From NCBI GenBank assembly GCA_016719015.1, contig JADKAZ010000009.1:1-52798 (forward strand): a DNA stretch of 52,798 nucleotides, read 5' to 3'. This DNA is from Chitinophagaceae bacterium (lineage in GTDB: Bacteria > Bacteroidota > Bacteroidia > Chitinophagales > Chitinophagaceae). Positions 8,723 to 17,835 of this stretch are shown piece by piece. The stretch's first letter is position 1. Every line of letters starts with the position of its first letter. Under the pieces are notes generated by a model that made no database searches, had not been told where the DNA came from, and saw only the letters and a program-made list of their open reading frames with translations. Made by a program: the position numbers and the translations under genes.

Positions 8723-11572
8723 CTAATTTTCCATCATTACAAAAGCTCCCCAGAAATAAGGTTCTTTAAATTTTGTCATCAACTGCAGCTGTGCCTGTTT
8801 AAATGCCTTTTGCTTATCACCTGATTTGACGAGGTTGCTGTAAAAATTATTCATCAGTTGCTGCGTGGCAGCATCATCTACTTTCCAGAGACTCATAACA
8901 ATGGCTTCTGCACCGGCCACTAAAAAGGCCCGTTGCAATCCATACACACCTTCGCCGGCTTTTATTTCTCCCAGGCCGGTTTCGCAGGCACTGAGCACCA
9001 CGAGGTTGGTTCCTTTTAAATTGAGATTCATTGCTTCATAAGAAGTGATGATACCATTGTTGCTGCTGTCTAACCCGGCTTTTGATTTATCAGCTTCAGA
9101 AGCACCGGTCAGCATCAATCCGGAACGAAGCAATACATTGTCTTTTGCATTATCTGCATGCACTCCTATCGGCCAGCTTGCTTTCTCTACATCCTTTAAA
9201 AAATAACCGTGTGTGGCAATATGCAAAATAGAAACTTCACTGGCTGATTTAAGATTGGTTTCTGTTGCATCTTTTTGTGTAAGCTCTGACACCTGGTAGC
9301 CGGATGATTTTAATACTTTATTAATTCCGTCTACTTCTACTTTAGTACCGGGTAATTGCACAATCAATCCTTTGCCATAATCCGGAAAGCCAATCAATGT
9401 AGCATTCTTTATAGTCTTTCCGTTTCCTTTGCTCTTAGCAATAACCAGGTCACGGGGATTACCAATCAAGATGATATCAAACTGGTTGAGTAGATAATCA
9501 CCACCGGCTTTTTTCAGTGTATAAAGATTTAACTGGTTATACACTCCATCCAGTGATACATAAATATTTTTCTTGCCTTTTATTTCAGCCTCAAAGGGTT
9601 CCCAGTATTGTTTATACGATTGATCATCATTCAATTTATTCTTAATTGATAACCGGTACGTTTTTGCATATTTATTTTCGAGATCGTTACCATTTTCCAG
9701 CATTATCATTTTAGGCTGCGGATTGTTTTTGCTAATAACGAGACCCATATACCGGCTGCCATCCGTAAACACCTGGTCAAAATTCCGGAGACGGATAATT
9801 TCTATCAAGGCTTCATCTGCTTTCAATTCCTTTTGCACTTCTGAAACTTTAGTTTTACCCGAGAAGAACAAATTGGCAAAGTCTTTTGAATTCTCTGATA
9901 GTTTTTTCTCCATCCTGTTAACAGCTGTCTCCATGGAGTCAAGGTTTACATTTTGCTCTTTTAATTCTTCTTTTGAATAAGCATAGTAAGCGGTAAGCTG
10001 TTCTTTATGGTCAATCCAATCGGTATAATCCTTTATCAATTGCTGATTATTCCCGGACAGGATGGCCTGGCTTATTTTGCGGGTTGAGTTCAGCAGCAAT
10101 CCTTTTGTAGCGGCCCGGTATTCAAATAAATCATTGAGAATATCTTTATTTAACACATTGGCCTCTATTGCAAAATTGTAAAAGCGTTGAAACCTTGGTG
10201 AAAGCATATCCCAGTATTTTGTCTTCTCCGCTTCACTCATCGGTGGAAAGTAAAGGTTGATGAATTCCAGCGTTTTTTCCATAGCATCATGATATAGCGG
10301 ATAAGCTTTTGCCAGGTCCTTTTTCTTCCACAACAAGATGGCCATATCTTCCTGCGACTGTACATAGAGCGGATGTACATTGCCGAGTGCCTGTTCTCTT
10401 ATCACTAATACTTTTTGCAACAATGGTTCGGCTTCTGCATAGCGGCCTTTGTACCGATAATAATTGCCCAGGTCACTGATGACTTTTGCATAGGCAGGGC
10501 TGCTTTCTGTAAGGGTGTTTTTATAAATCTCGGCAGATCGTTTCAGCATATCCTCTACCCTGTCTTCCCGTTTCATCAGCATGGCGAGAATAGCAACATT
10601 GTTGAGCATATTGGCAAACTCCGGCTTACCTTTTTCCAGGCGGCTCTCCAATCCCTGGTATATTTTTTCTGCCTCCGTATATTTTTCCATCTGCTGGTAA
10701 AGCAAGGCGAGGTTGGAGAAAAACTTCAAATGATTTTTTGCTTTGCTTACTTCTACTTTACCGGCGATCTGCAACGCCTGCTGCAATAATTTCACCGCTG
10801 CTTCATATCGCCCCATTGATTGAAAAAGTATGGCCTGGTTATTTAGCACAATTGCATAGGACATCCCATCCTGCAATTTATTTGCCTGGATGACAGCCAA
10901 AGCTGCCGTGAATTCTTTTTCCGATTCATTATACTGTCCGAGACTGTAATGAAGCACTGCATAGTTATTTAGCGATGCAGCCACCGCCATATTGGTTTTA
11001 CCCAGTTTTGATTCCCGTAGTTCTAATGCTTGTGCGGTAAATTTTTCAGCCTGTGCAAAACGGCCCGTAGTAGTAAAGAGTAATCCCTGGCTGGCAATCG
11101 TTTTCATATAGGGAATCTCGCTGGTGCGATACGATTTTTCAAAAAAGAATTGCGCCGATCTTAATCTCTTTTCTGCAAACACATAACGTCCCATGGCATA
11201 AGCAGACTGCCCCATTTGCAGGTTGAGTGTAGCTGTTTCCTCATCATCAATATCTACATCCCGGTATAATGAATTGGCAATACTACCCAGCTTCAAAAAT
11301 TTAGCCCCAAACTCGCCTTTACCACGGCCACCAAACAATCCTGAATTATCACTGAAGAGTATAGCATAATCAATATCGGTAGAATCAAAATCGGCCTTAA
11401 TACCATCCAGCTCATTACGGACTGAATTCCGGGCTTTCATTTTTGCTTCATACTTGGCATCATTCACTTCACTTTTGCCTTTGTTGATTACTTTATCTTT
11501 TACCCGTTTTAAAATCTGGGCTGGTGAATGCAGGGAGAGAAATAATAAGGTGAGAGCAAACAGAATTTTCAT
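8723..11572 (-). CDS. Exported TPR protein with C-terminal CHAT (caspase-like) domain
   Basis: A 949-residue protein with a signal peptide (MKILFALTLLFLSLHSPAQ), then about nine or ten tetratricopeptide repeats between residues 110 and 430 (for example NNYAVLHYSLGQYNESEKEF), a helical linker, and a CHAT domain from about 640 to the end. The caspase-like dyad is visible: His788 in LHIATHGYF and Cys863 in SACETGLGEIKAGEGVYGL. The motif GAEAIVMSLWKVDD is also typical. CHAT domains are cysteine proteases of the separase/caspase clan. Presence of the signal peptide implies a periplasmic or surface role, unlike the cytoplasmic CHAT proteases of type III-E CRISPR systems. The substrate is unknown. 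Confidence 0.88.
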   Translation of the reverse strand: MKILFALTLLFLSLHSPAQILKRVKDKVINKGKSEVNDAKYEAKMKARNSVRNELDGIKADFDSTDIDYAILFSDNSGLFGGRGKGEFGAKFLKLGSIANSLYRDVDIDDEETATLNLQMGQSAYAMGRYVFAEKRLRSAQFFFEKSYRTSEIPYMKTIASQGLLFTTTGRFAQAEKFTAQALELRESKLGKTNMAVAASLNNYAVLHYSLGQYNESEKEFTAALAVIQANKLQDGMSYAIVLNNQAILFQSMGRYEAAVKLLQQALQIAGKVEVSKAKNHLKFFSNLALLYQQMEKYTEAEKIYQGLESRLEKGKPEFANMLNNVAILAMLMKREDRVEDMLKRSAEIYKNTLTESSPAYAKVISDLGNYYRYKGRYAEAEPLLQKVLVIREQALGNVHPLYVQSQEDMAILLWKKKDLAKAYPLYHDAMEKTLEFINLYFPPMSEAEKTKYWDMLSPRFQRFYNFAIEANVLNKDILNDLFEYRAATKGLLLNSTRKISQAILSGNNQQLIKDYTDWIDHKEQLTAYYAYSKEELKEQNVNLDSMETAVNRMEKKLSENSKDFANLFFSGKTKVSEVQKELKADEALIEIIRLRNFDQVFTDGSRYMGLVISKNNPQPKMIMLENGNDLENKYAKTYRLSIKNKLNDDQSYKQYWEPFEAEIKGKKNIYVSLDGVYNQLNLYTLKKAGGDYLLNQFDIILIGNPRDLVIAKSKGNGKTIKNATLIGFPDYGKGLIVQLPGTKVEVDGINKVLKSSGYQVSELTQKDATETNLKSASEVSILHIATHGYFLKDVEKASWPIGVHADNAKDNVLLRSGLMLTGASEADKSKAGLDSSNNGIITSYEAMNLNLKGTNLVVLSACETGLGEIKAGEGVYGLQRAFLVAGAEAIVMSLWKVDDAATQQLMNNFYSNLVKSGDKQKAFKQAQLQLMTKFKEPYFWGAFVMMEN

Positions 11573-11755
11573 ACATTGAATTTTGGATGGTTAATGGAGT
11601 TCTAAATTACATTATTAATGCGAATTGTCATATCCGTCCATGGCTGCCTTATATCCCTCGCATTTACATTCCATCCGTCACATTTAGCACTTATAAATAA
11701 AACGGCAGTGCAATTGATTTTCTTAGTTAGCTTGTCTGTTCTAAAACCACAGGTT

Positions 11756-12865
11756 ATGAAACAGATAATATTATCCTTGCTGGCAGTTGCATACACGACT
11801 TCATCAATTGCCCAAATTCCATTGACAGTGTCGCCAAGCGGTGGTAATAAAAAAGCCGCTGTTAGTGAACGAATCGGCCTTACTGATGTATCCATTACTT
11901 ATGACCGGCCGGGTGTAAAAGGCCGGGAAGGAAAAATTTGGGGCCAATTGGTACATGTTGGTTTTATTGACCAGCAGTTTGGCAGTTCCAAAGCAGCACC
12001 CTGGAGAGCCGGTTCAAATGAAAACACCACTTTCAAATTTTCTACCGATGTAAAAATAGAAGGACAACCTCTACCGGCAGGTAAATACGGATTCTTCATT
12101 GCCTACGGGCCTGCCGAATGCATTCTTATATTTTCAAAAAACAGCAGTTCGTGGGGAAGCTATTACTACAATGAATCTGAAGATGCGTTGAGAGTAAAAG
12201 TAAAACCACAGGCATTGGATAAAACTGTGGAATGGCTGAAATATGAATTTTCAAATCAGACAGAAAATACTGCTACTGTTTCCCTGCAATGGGAAAAGCT
12301 ATCTATCCCTTTTACGATAGAAGTGGATTATGTAAAAGACCAGCTTGAATCTTTTCGTAAAGAACTAAGAACAGAAAAAGGATTTATCTGGCAAAGCTGG
12401 AACCAGGCTGCACAATGGTGTGTACAGCACAATACAAATCTTGAGCAGGCCCTGGCCTGGACTGATTCAGCAACAAGTGCCGGGTTTGGTGGCGACAGAA
12501 GTTTCCCTGCCTGGAGCACCAAAGCACAGGTATTGCAAAAATTGGGGAAAAATGCAGAAGCTGCTGCCATTATGCAAAAAGCATTACCCTTTGGTACTAT
12601 GAACGATGTGCATCAATATGCAAGACAATTATTGGGATTAAAATTCACCAAAACGGCATTTGATGTTTTCAAGCAAAATTTTGATAACTATCCCAATCAA
12701 TTTACCACAACCATGGGAATGACAAGAGCTTATTCCGCAACCGGTGATTTTAAGAATGCTTTAAAATATGCTGCACTTGCATTGACGTTAGCTCCTGATC
12801 AACAAAACAAAACTTATGTACAGGGGTTAATCGATAAACTAAAAGCGGGGCAAGACATAAATTAA
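11756..12865 (+). CDS. DUF2911 domain protein with TPR-like C-terminus
   Basis: A 369-residue exported protein. The ATG at 11756 is chosen because it opens a signal peptide (MKQIILSLLAVAYTTSSIAQ); the open frame extends further upstream to 11618 without coding character. Residues 25-190 match DUF2911: ITYDRPGVKGREGKIWG, WRAGSNENTTFKFSTDVKIE, PAGKYGFF. The C-terminal 150 residues are helical repeats (ALAWTDSATSAGF, LGKNAEAAAIMQKA, GDFKNALKYAALALTLAPD) resembling TPRs. DUF2911 proteins are widespread in Bacteroidota and have no established function. Followed by a strong hairpin terminator. Confidence 0.85.
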   Translation: MKQIILSLLAVAYTTSSIAQIPLTVSPSGGNKKAAVSERIGLTDVSITYDRPGVKGREGKIWGQLVHVGFIDQQFGSSKAAPWRAGSNENTTFKFSTDVKIEGQPLPAGKYGFFIAYGPAECILIFSKNSSSWGSYYYNESEDALRVKVKPQALDKTVEWLKYEFSNQTENTATVSLQWEKLSIPFTIEVDYVKDQLESFRKELRTEKGFIWQSWNQAAQWCVQHNTNLEQALAWTDSATSAGFGGDRSFPAWSTKAQVLQKLGKNAEAAAIMQKALPFGTMNDVHQYARQLLGLKFTKTAFDVFKQNFDNYPNQFTTTMGMTRAYSATGDFKNALKYAALALTLAPDQQNKTYVQGLIDKLKAGQDIN

Positions 12866-12886
12866 TTATTCCCCGGTTTAAATCAT

Positions 12887-12917
12887 AAAAACCATCCTTA
12901 CTACGGGGATGGTTTTT
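12887..12917 (+). terminator. Rho-independent terminator after the DUF2911 gene
   Basis: AAAAACCATCC (12887-12897), an 8-9-base loop, and GGATGGTTTTT (12907-12917) form a perfect 11-bp stem ending in a T run. The A run on the other arm makes it potentially bidirectional. Confidence 0.85.
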
Positions 12918-12972
12918 AATTTATTTAATCCATTAAAAAAATCAATGTAATTTGATTTCAAATTAACAATGA

Positions 12973-13431
12973 ATGAAAAAAATCCTGGTAGGCCTTTGTA
13001 TGATGGCTACAACATTAACCGGCTTTACTCAAACCTGTGAAGAAAGAGAAGATGAACTGCTCGTAGTAATGGGCAGTCTTTCTGCGGGGTTTCTATATAA
13101 TACTTATGGCCTTATTGGAAGCATCGCTGATGGTTATGGGCATGATGTGTATACTGCCAGTACCGTTACCGACTTACTGATGGCACAAAATAAACTGGCC
13201 GACAATATGATTGCACTATTAGAACAAAAAGTGAGGGAAAATATCTTTAAAGCTGAGTCGAATAAAAACTACATGACTAATTCAGTAAGTATAATAAAGG
13301 GGCTTAAAGCACAGATTGATCTGTTTCTGAAGCTGGTAAAAAACAAAAATCAGAAAAATCTCGACGCATACGACGAACAGCGAACAAAAAACTGGAAAGA
13401 TCTGAGTAAACTAATGGGAATTGAAGAATGA
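12973..13431 (+). CDS. Hypothetical exported helical protein
   Basis: A 152-residue protein with a signal peptide (MKKILVGLCMMATTLTGFTQ). The rest is mainly helical, with CEEREDELLVVMGSLSAGFLYNTYG-like heptad spacing and a Lys-rich C-terminal half (FLKLVKNKNQKNLDAYDEQR). I do not recognise the family. It ends 7 bp before the convergent stop of the thioredoxin gene. Transcribed alone between two terminator-bounded genes. Confidence 0.6.
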   Translation: MKKILVGLCMMATTLTGFTQTCEEREDELLVVMGSLSAGFLYNTYGLIGSIADGYGHDVYTASTVTDLLMAQNKLADNMIALLEQKVRENIFKAESNKNYMTNSVSIIKGLKAQIDLFLKLVKNKNQKNLDAYDEQRTKNWKDLSKLMGIEE

Positions 13432-13438
13432 CCCCGGA

Positions 13439-14544
13439 TTAAAATCCTTTTGTCTCACATCCCAGTAATTCGCAAAGTTTTTCTTCCAGTGCCGGACCCC
13501 GCAGATTCTTGCCTACTATCATTCCTTGCGGATCTACCAAAATGTTTTGTGGAATCCCCTTTATGTTATACAATACTGCGGCAGCATTATTCCAGAATTG
13601 CAAATCACTAACATGTGTCCAGGTAAGTTTATCTTCTTTAATCGCTTCTAACCATTTTGCTTTTTGTCCGGGCCTGTCTAATGACACCCCTAACACAGTG
13701 AAATTCTTACTGCTGAATTTTTTGAAATTCTCCACTACGTTGGGGTTCTCACTGCGGCAGGGGCCACACCAACTTGCCCAGAAATCCACCAGTACATACT
13801 TACCCCTGAATGAAGAAAGGGATACCGGGTTACCCATTGTATCAGCTTGCGAAAAATCAATTGCCTCGGTACCTACAGCCCCAATTTTACTTTCAGCAAT
13901 AAACGCCGCCAGATCTTTTCCGGCTGCTGAATTTTTAACGGATGCATCCAATAATTTATACCTGTTTTCCAATAATGTTATATCCTCTTTAAACTGGTAA
14001 GTGGCTCTTAATAAAAAAGCAGATACATAAGAACGGGGTTTGGCATTGATGAATTTATCTATCTCATTCTGTATACCTGCCTGTAGATTATTATAGGTAA
14101 TCATCAGGGCATCCCGTTCTGCACCGGGTACGGTTTTATTAATGGTGGCAGCCAGCGAACTGGATTGCTGTGATATTGGCATAAATCCTTTGAGAAATTC
14201 CGCAAAGTCTTTATGTGAAGATGAACCCGATATTTCAAACGGCGCCGATTGGACTTTTTACCTTTAATGGTTATAATAGCATTTTCTACATATACTTCAA
14301 TAGGCTTATCATCACCAATAATTAAAAAGCATAGGATGGGTTCATCCACCTTTCCTTTTAATGCGAACTTTGATTTCAGCAATTTTGTTGACGACGATTC
14401 AACATTCTCCCCATTTTTGTACAACTTGACAATAGTACCTTCCGGATAACCATCTAATTTACCTTCAATAGTATATCCTTTTGTACCTGTTTGTGCATTG
14501 ACTAAAAGTGGAAACGACAAAAGAAGAAAAAGTAATCTTTTCAT
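13439..14544 (-). pseudogene. TlpA-like thiol-disulfide oxidoreductase (DUF4369 + AhpC/TSA), one frameshift
   Basis: The N-terminal piece (start at 14544) has a signal peptide and a DUF4369 domain (GYTIEGKLDGYPEGTIVKLY). The frame breaks at the run of five T at 14256-14260 (five A on the coding strand). The second frame continues with APFEISGSSSHKDFAEFLKG and the TlpA thioredoxin domain, which contains the CxxC motif WASWCGPCRSENP and the cis-Pro segment KGIPQNILVDPQG. Adding one A (GKKVQSAPFEI) restores a protein of about 368 residues, the usual length. Such proteins reduce periplasmic disulfides. Because every functional motif is intact on both sides of a homopolymer, a sequencing indel is as likely as a true pseudogene. 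Confidence 0.85.
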
Positions 14545-14632
14545 ACTTAAACAATATTAATTTTCATGAGCGATACGGGAATACCGGACCAGTATACAAA
14601 TTTAAACAATCAAACTGAAAGGCAAAACTCCG

Positions 14633-15475
14633 TCAGTGTAATATGGACGAAAGAAAGTTTTTTGTGGCTGCATTAACATTCGTACTGTTTTCCAGCACTT
14701 TGATATAGGCACTGCCAATAATGGCACCGTCCGCCAACTGACACACGGCATCAAAGGAGGCTTTGTCCTTTATTCCAAAACCCACCAAAACGGGGTTCTG
14801 TAGTTTTAAATTTTTAAGCTGTAATAAGTACTCCTGAGATGCGGAGGTGCTTTTTTCACCACCCGTTGTAGACGAGGAAGAAACAGCATATAAAAACCCG
14901 GTACTTAGACTATCCAATTTTTTAATTCTCTCTTCCGATGTTTCGGGGGTAACTAAAAAAATAAAATCGAGATTATACTTTTTTATAACGGCCCCATATT
15001 CTGTTTCAAATTCATATTCGGGAAGGTCTGGCAATATTAATCCGTCAATACCAATAGCTGCTGCATCGGCACAAAATTTCTCAAACCCGTATTGCAATAC
15101 CGGATTCATATAGCCCATCAGGATAACAGGAATAGAAATACCGCCTCCATCCCCGTCCGTTCCGGCACGGGCGGGCCCTGAATGGGAGTTGTTGCGAAAA
15201 TCTTTTAATTGCTCAAACAATTTCGCAATCGTCATTCCATTGGCTAATGCTACACTGCCACTGTGTTGAATAACGGGACCGTCTGCTAACGGATCGCTGT
15301 AGGGCATACCCAGTTCGATAATGTCAGCGCCGTTTTCCTGCAGGGCTTTCATTACTTCTAATGTACTGTCCAACTTTGGATAGCCAGCAGTGCAATAGAC
15401 GTTTAATACACGATGCCCCTCTAAATCTCCCCTAAAGGGGAGACTTCCGAAGACTCCGCTAATTCTACTTTTCAT
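14633..15475 (-). CDS. trpA: Tryptophan synthase alpha subunit, with two repeat-derived insertions
   Basis: A 280-residue TIM-barrel enzyme that cleaves indole-3-glycerol phosphate to indole and passes it to TrpB. The catalytic Glu and Asp are in ELGMPYSDPLADGPVIQ, and DGLILPDLPEYEFETEY and the phosphate-binding GFGIKDKASF are present. Two extra segments are unlike other TrpA proteins: SLPFRGDLEG at about residues 11-20, encoded by a palindromic repeat, and GPARAGTDGDGGG near residues 99-112, encoded by a GC-rich palindrome. Both keep the reading frame. It is the last gene of the trp operon; its start overlaps the end of the DUF559 gene by 11 bp, so translation is probably coupled. Confidence 0.93.
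   Translation of the reverse strand: MKSRISGVFGSLPFRGDLEGHRVLNVYCTAGYPKLDSTLEVMKALQENGADIIELGMPYSDPLADGPVIQHSGSVALANGMTIAKLFEQLKDFRNNSHSGPARAGTDGDGGGISIPVILMGYMNPVLQYGFEKFCADAAAIGIDGLILPDLPEYEFETEYGAVIKKYNLDFIFLVTPETSEERIKKLDSLSTGFLYAVSSSSTTGGEKSTSASQEYLLQLKNLKLQNPVLVGFGIKDKASFDAVCQLADGAIIGSAYIKVLENSTNVNAATKNFLSSILH
15152..15175. repeat. GC-rich palindrome inserted in frame in trpA
   Basis: CCCGTCCGTTCCGG followed by CACGGGCGGG forms an imperfect hairpin with 8-bp arms. It is much more GC-rich than the gene around it and encodes the extra Gly/Ala/Arg loop of TrpA. A related GCCGGCCGGC-containing palindrome lies at about 29,208-29,226 in an intergenic region. Confidence 0.6.
15413..15446. repeat. 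Palindromic dispersed repeat, copy 1 (inside trpA)
   Basis: A 34-bp unit with the core TCTCCCCTAAAGGGGAGA (8-bp arms, two-base loop) preceded by ATGCCCCTCTAAA. It is identical, in inverted orientation, to the copy at 15906-15939. It is read through in frame within trpA. Confidence 0.88.
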
Positions 15476-15857
15476 TATTTTTTTGATTTGCCTGCAATTC
15501 GTTTATGATAGTTTGTATTCTACTTATTACACTTCCGATATCTGTTCTTACTTCTATATTCGTAAATCTTATTACTCGTATACCAAAAGAGACAATGTCT
15601 TCTTGCCGAATCATATCATTCTCTATCACTTCCTTCACATTATGTATAGAACCGTCTACTTCAATTACCAACTTTAACTCATGACAATAAAAATCTGCTA
15701 TATACATCCAGATAGGGTGTTGACGTTTAAATCTTACTCCCAACTGATTTCTTTTCAAACGTTGCCATAACAATTTTTCATCTTCCGTTTGGTTCTTCCT
15801 CAATTCTTCTGCTCTTGCAAAAATTGGCTTTATAGCCCCATAAAACATATCTGACAT
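15465..15857 (-). CDS. DUF559 endonuclease-like protein inside the trp operon
   Basis: A 130-residue protein of the DUF559 family, a Vsr-like branch of the PD-(D/E)XK nuclease superfamily. The N-terminal RKNQTEDEKLLWQRLKRNQL and RFKRQHPIWMYIADFYC blocks are typical, followed by the probable active-site region LKLVIEVDGSIHN (Asp55, Glu66 and Asp68 are candidates for metal binding) and RVIRFTNIEV. The gene separates trpB from trpA and has no role in tryptophan synthesis. Two perfect inverted copies of a 34-bp palindromic repeat flank it at 15413-15446 and 15906-15939. Its last codons overlap the trpA start. The activity of DUF559 proteins is not established; a nuclease acting on the repeats is inference. 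Confidence 0.88.
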   Translation of the reverse strand: MSDMFYGAIKPIFARAEELRKNQTEDEKLLWQRLKRNQLGVRFKRQHPIWMYIADFYCHELKLVIEVDGSIHNVKEVIENDMIRQEDIVSFGIRVIRFTNIEVRTDIGSVISRIQTIINELQANQKNNEK

Positions 15858-15905
15858 ATCATAAACTTTCGATTACAATAATGAGTATACAATAATCGGA
15901 GTATA

Positions 15906-15939
15906 AAGTCTCCCCTTTAGGGGAGATTTAGAGGGGCAT
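15906..15939. repeat. Palindromic dispersed repeat, copy 2 (end of trpB)
   Basis: An exact reverse complement of the 34-bp unit at 15413-15446 (34 of 34 bases). It overlaps the end of trpB and supplies its last codons (Met-Pro-Leu-stop). Confidence 0.88.
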
Positions 15940-17124
15940 ATTTTTCATATACGTATCCAAATCTTTATCCCCTCTCCCACTCAAACAAATCACCACGATA
16001 TCTTTTTTATTAAAATTGATCATTTTCAATGCATGTAAGGCATGCGCCGTTTCCAATGCCGGAATAATGCCTTCTGTTTTACTCAGTTCAAAAGCGGCAT
16101 TCAATGCTTTTTTATCCGTGGCACTCATAAAAATGGCCCGGCCACTCTCAAATAAATGTGCATGCAACGGACCGATACCAGGGTAATCCAATCCCGCCGA
16201 AATACTATGTGGCTCTACCACCTGTCCGTCTTCTGTTTGCATCAGCAAACTTTTACTGCCGTGCAAAATACCCGGTGTACCGAGTTGTGTGGTTGCTGCA
16301 CTTTTTCCGCTGTTTATTCCTTCACCGGCTGCTTCCACTGCAATCAACTGCACCGTAGGTTCATCCAGGAAATGATAAAAAGCACCGGCTGCATTACTGC
16401 CACCACCTACACAGGCTATCACATGAGTAGGCAATTCACTACCCGTTTTATCCAATAATTGTTTACGTATCTCTTCACTGATCACACTTTGAAATCTCGC
16501 CACCATATCCGGGTAAGGGTGTGGTCCTACCACACTGCCAATAATATAATGGGTATCATCCGGATGATTAATCCAATCCCGTATCGCTTCATTCGTCGCA
16601 TCTTTTAATGTCTTGCTTCCACTGGTAGCCGGTATCACCGTGGCTCCCAGCATTTTCATCCTCGCAACATTCGGCGCCTGACGTTCTATATCTTTTTCGC
16701 CCATGTACACTATGCACTCCACTCCTTTCAATGCACATACTGTAGCGGTAGCCACGCCATGCTGCCCGGCCCCTGTCTCTGCAATGATTCTTTTCTTTCC
16801 CAGCCTTTCTGCCAGTAATATCTGCCCGACCGTATTATTTATTTTGTGTGCCCCGGTATGACAAAGATCTTCCCGTTTAAGAAAAATAGTTACCCCGTAT
16901 TTTTTACTCATCCGCTCTGCCAGGTATAATGGCGTTGGCCGGCCCACATAATCCCGCAATAACTGTTGGTACTCTTGCTGAAAAGATTCCTCGTAAATAA
17001 TTTCCAGGTACTTTGTCCTTAACTCTTCCACATTGCGGTGAAGCATTTCCGGAATGTACGCACCACCAAACGGGCCGTAATAGCCTTGTTCATTTGGTTG
17101 TTGATATGTTTCTTTAGTTGTCAT
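15928..17124 (-). CDS. trpB: Tryptophan synthase beta subunit
   Basis: A 398-residue PLP enzyme that condenses indole with serine to form tryptophan. The PLP-binding lysine is in HTGAHKINNTVGQ, the Glu of the active site is in AETGAGQHGVATA, the phosphate-binding loop is GGGSNAAG, and the C-terminal CLSGRGDKDLDTY matches the family. The length is normal for TrpB1. The last codons (MPL then stop) come from a palindromic repeat at 15906-15939. It lies downstream of trpF with 5 bp between them and would pair with TrpA from the same operon despite the DUF559 gene between. Confidence 0.96.
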   Translation of the reverse strand: MTTKETYQQPNEQGYYGPFGGAYIPEMLHRNVEELRTKYLEIIYEESFQQEYQQLLRDYVGRPTPLYLAERMSKKYGVTIFLKREDLCHTGAHKINNTVGQILLAERLGKKRIIAETGAGQHGVATATVCALKGVECIVYMGEKDIERQAPNVARMKMLGATVIPATSGSKTLKDATNEAIRDWINHPDDTHYIIGSVVGPHPYPDMVARFQSVISEEIRKQLLDKTGSELPTHVIACVGGGSNAAGAFYHFLDEPTVQLIAVEAAGEGINSGKSAATTQLGTPGILHGSKSLLMQTEDGQVVEPHSISAGLDYPGIGPLHAHLFESGRAIFMSATDKKALNAAFELSKTEGIIPALETAHALHALKMINFNKKDIVVICLSGRGDKDLDTYMKNMPL

Positions 17125-17129
17125 GTTAT

Positions 17130-17756
17130 TTACTTTAATCCTTGCCTGAACTGCAATACTTTTCCCATATCCTTCACTCCCGGCTCTTTTTCAAACTGGC
17201 TATTAATATCAACCCCAAAAAAATCAGGATGTTTAAAGCCTTTTACTTTAACGGCATCTTCCGGCCTGATACCACCACTTAAAAAGAATGGTTTTTCGAT
17301 TTTGGCTTTGGTTAAAATAGTCCAGTCAAATTGTTTGCCAGTGCCACCAAAACTTTCTTTCAATCCACCGGTGTCAAACAAATAATAATCACACACCGCA
17401 TCATATGGTGCAACCATTTTATCAATATCCAGACCATCTGTTACCCGGAAAGCTTTTATCACTTCTACTTCACTACTCAGGTCATCACACATTTCAGGAC
17501 TTTCGTCACCGTGCAGTTGAACGGCATCGAGGCCATAATCATCTATGGCATCTAACACATCAATCATCTCCGGGTTCACAAAAACTCCTACTTTCTTTAA
17601 ATCGAAGTCTGCTTTCTTTAATTCGGATTTAGAAATTTTCTCACCGATGTAGCGGGGAGATTCTTTGTAAAATATCAACCCTGCAAAATCGATATCAAGT
17701 CCATCTAGCTGTTGCAGTTGTTTCATTTCAGTGATGCCACATACTTTTATATTCAT
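17130..17756 (-). CDS. trpF: Phosphoribosylanthranilate isomerase
   Basis: A TIM-barrel enzyme of 208 residues that converts phosphoribosylanthranilate to CdRP. The start is placed at the ATG at 17756 because MNIKVCGITE is the conserved N-terminus with the catalytic Cys; a GTG seven codons upstream (17777) is possible. DAVQLHGDESPEMCD, the catalytic Asp region LFDTGG and the phosphate-binding FLSGGIRPEDA and GVDINSQFEKEPGVKD are present. It lies between trpC and trpB in the operon. Confidence 0.94.
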   Translation of the reverse strand: MNIKVCGITEMKQLQQLDGLDIDFAGLIFYKESPRYIGEKISKSELKKADFDLKKVGVFVNPEMIDVLDAIDDYGLDAVQLHGDESPEMCDDLSSEVEVIKAFRVTDGLDIDKMVAPYDAVCDYYLFDTGGLKESFGGTGKQFDWTILTKAKIEKPFFLSGGIRPEDAVKVKGFKHPDFFGVDINSQFEKEPGVKDMGKVLQFRQGLK

Positions 17757-17835
17757 ATAGTTTGGTTTGTTTCCCACAAAGACAAAAAGAACACAAATCT
17801 TAATGCCCCTGGCGTCTTAGCAGGAGATGTATATA

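Noticed and set aside
10415..10789. A plus-strand frame inside the CHAT-TPR gene
   Set aside because: It is an antisense shadow of the TPR region with no ribosome site or family resemblance.
15413..15939. The DUF559 segment as a simple transposon with terminal inverted repeats
   Set aside because: The first codons of trpA, which look native, lie inside the flanked segment, no target duplication is visible, and other single repeat copies occur alone. Independent repeat insertions around a DUF559 gene fit better.
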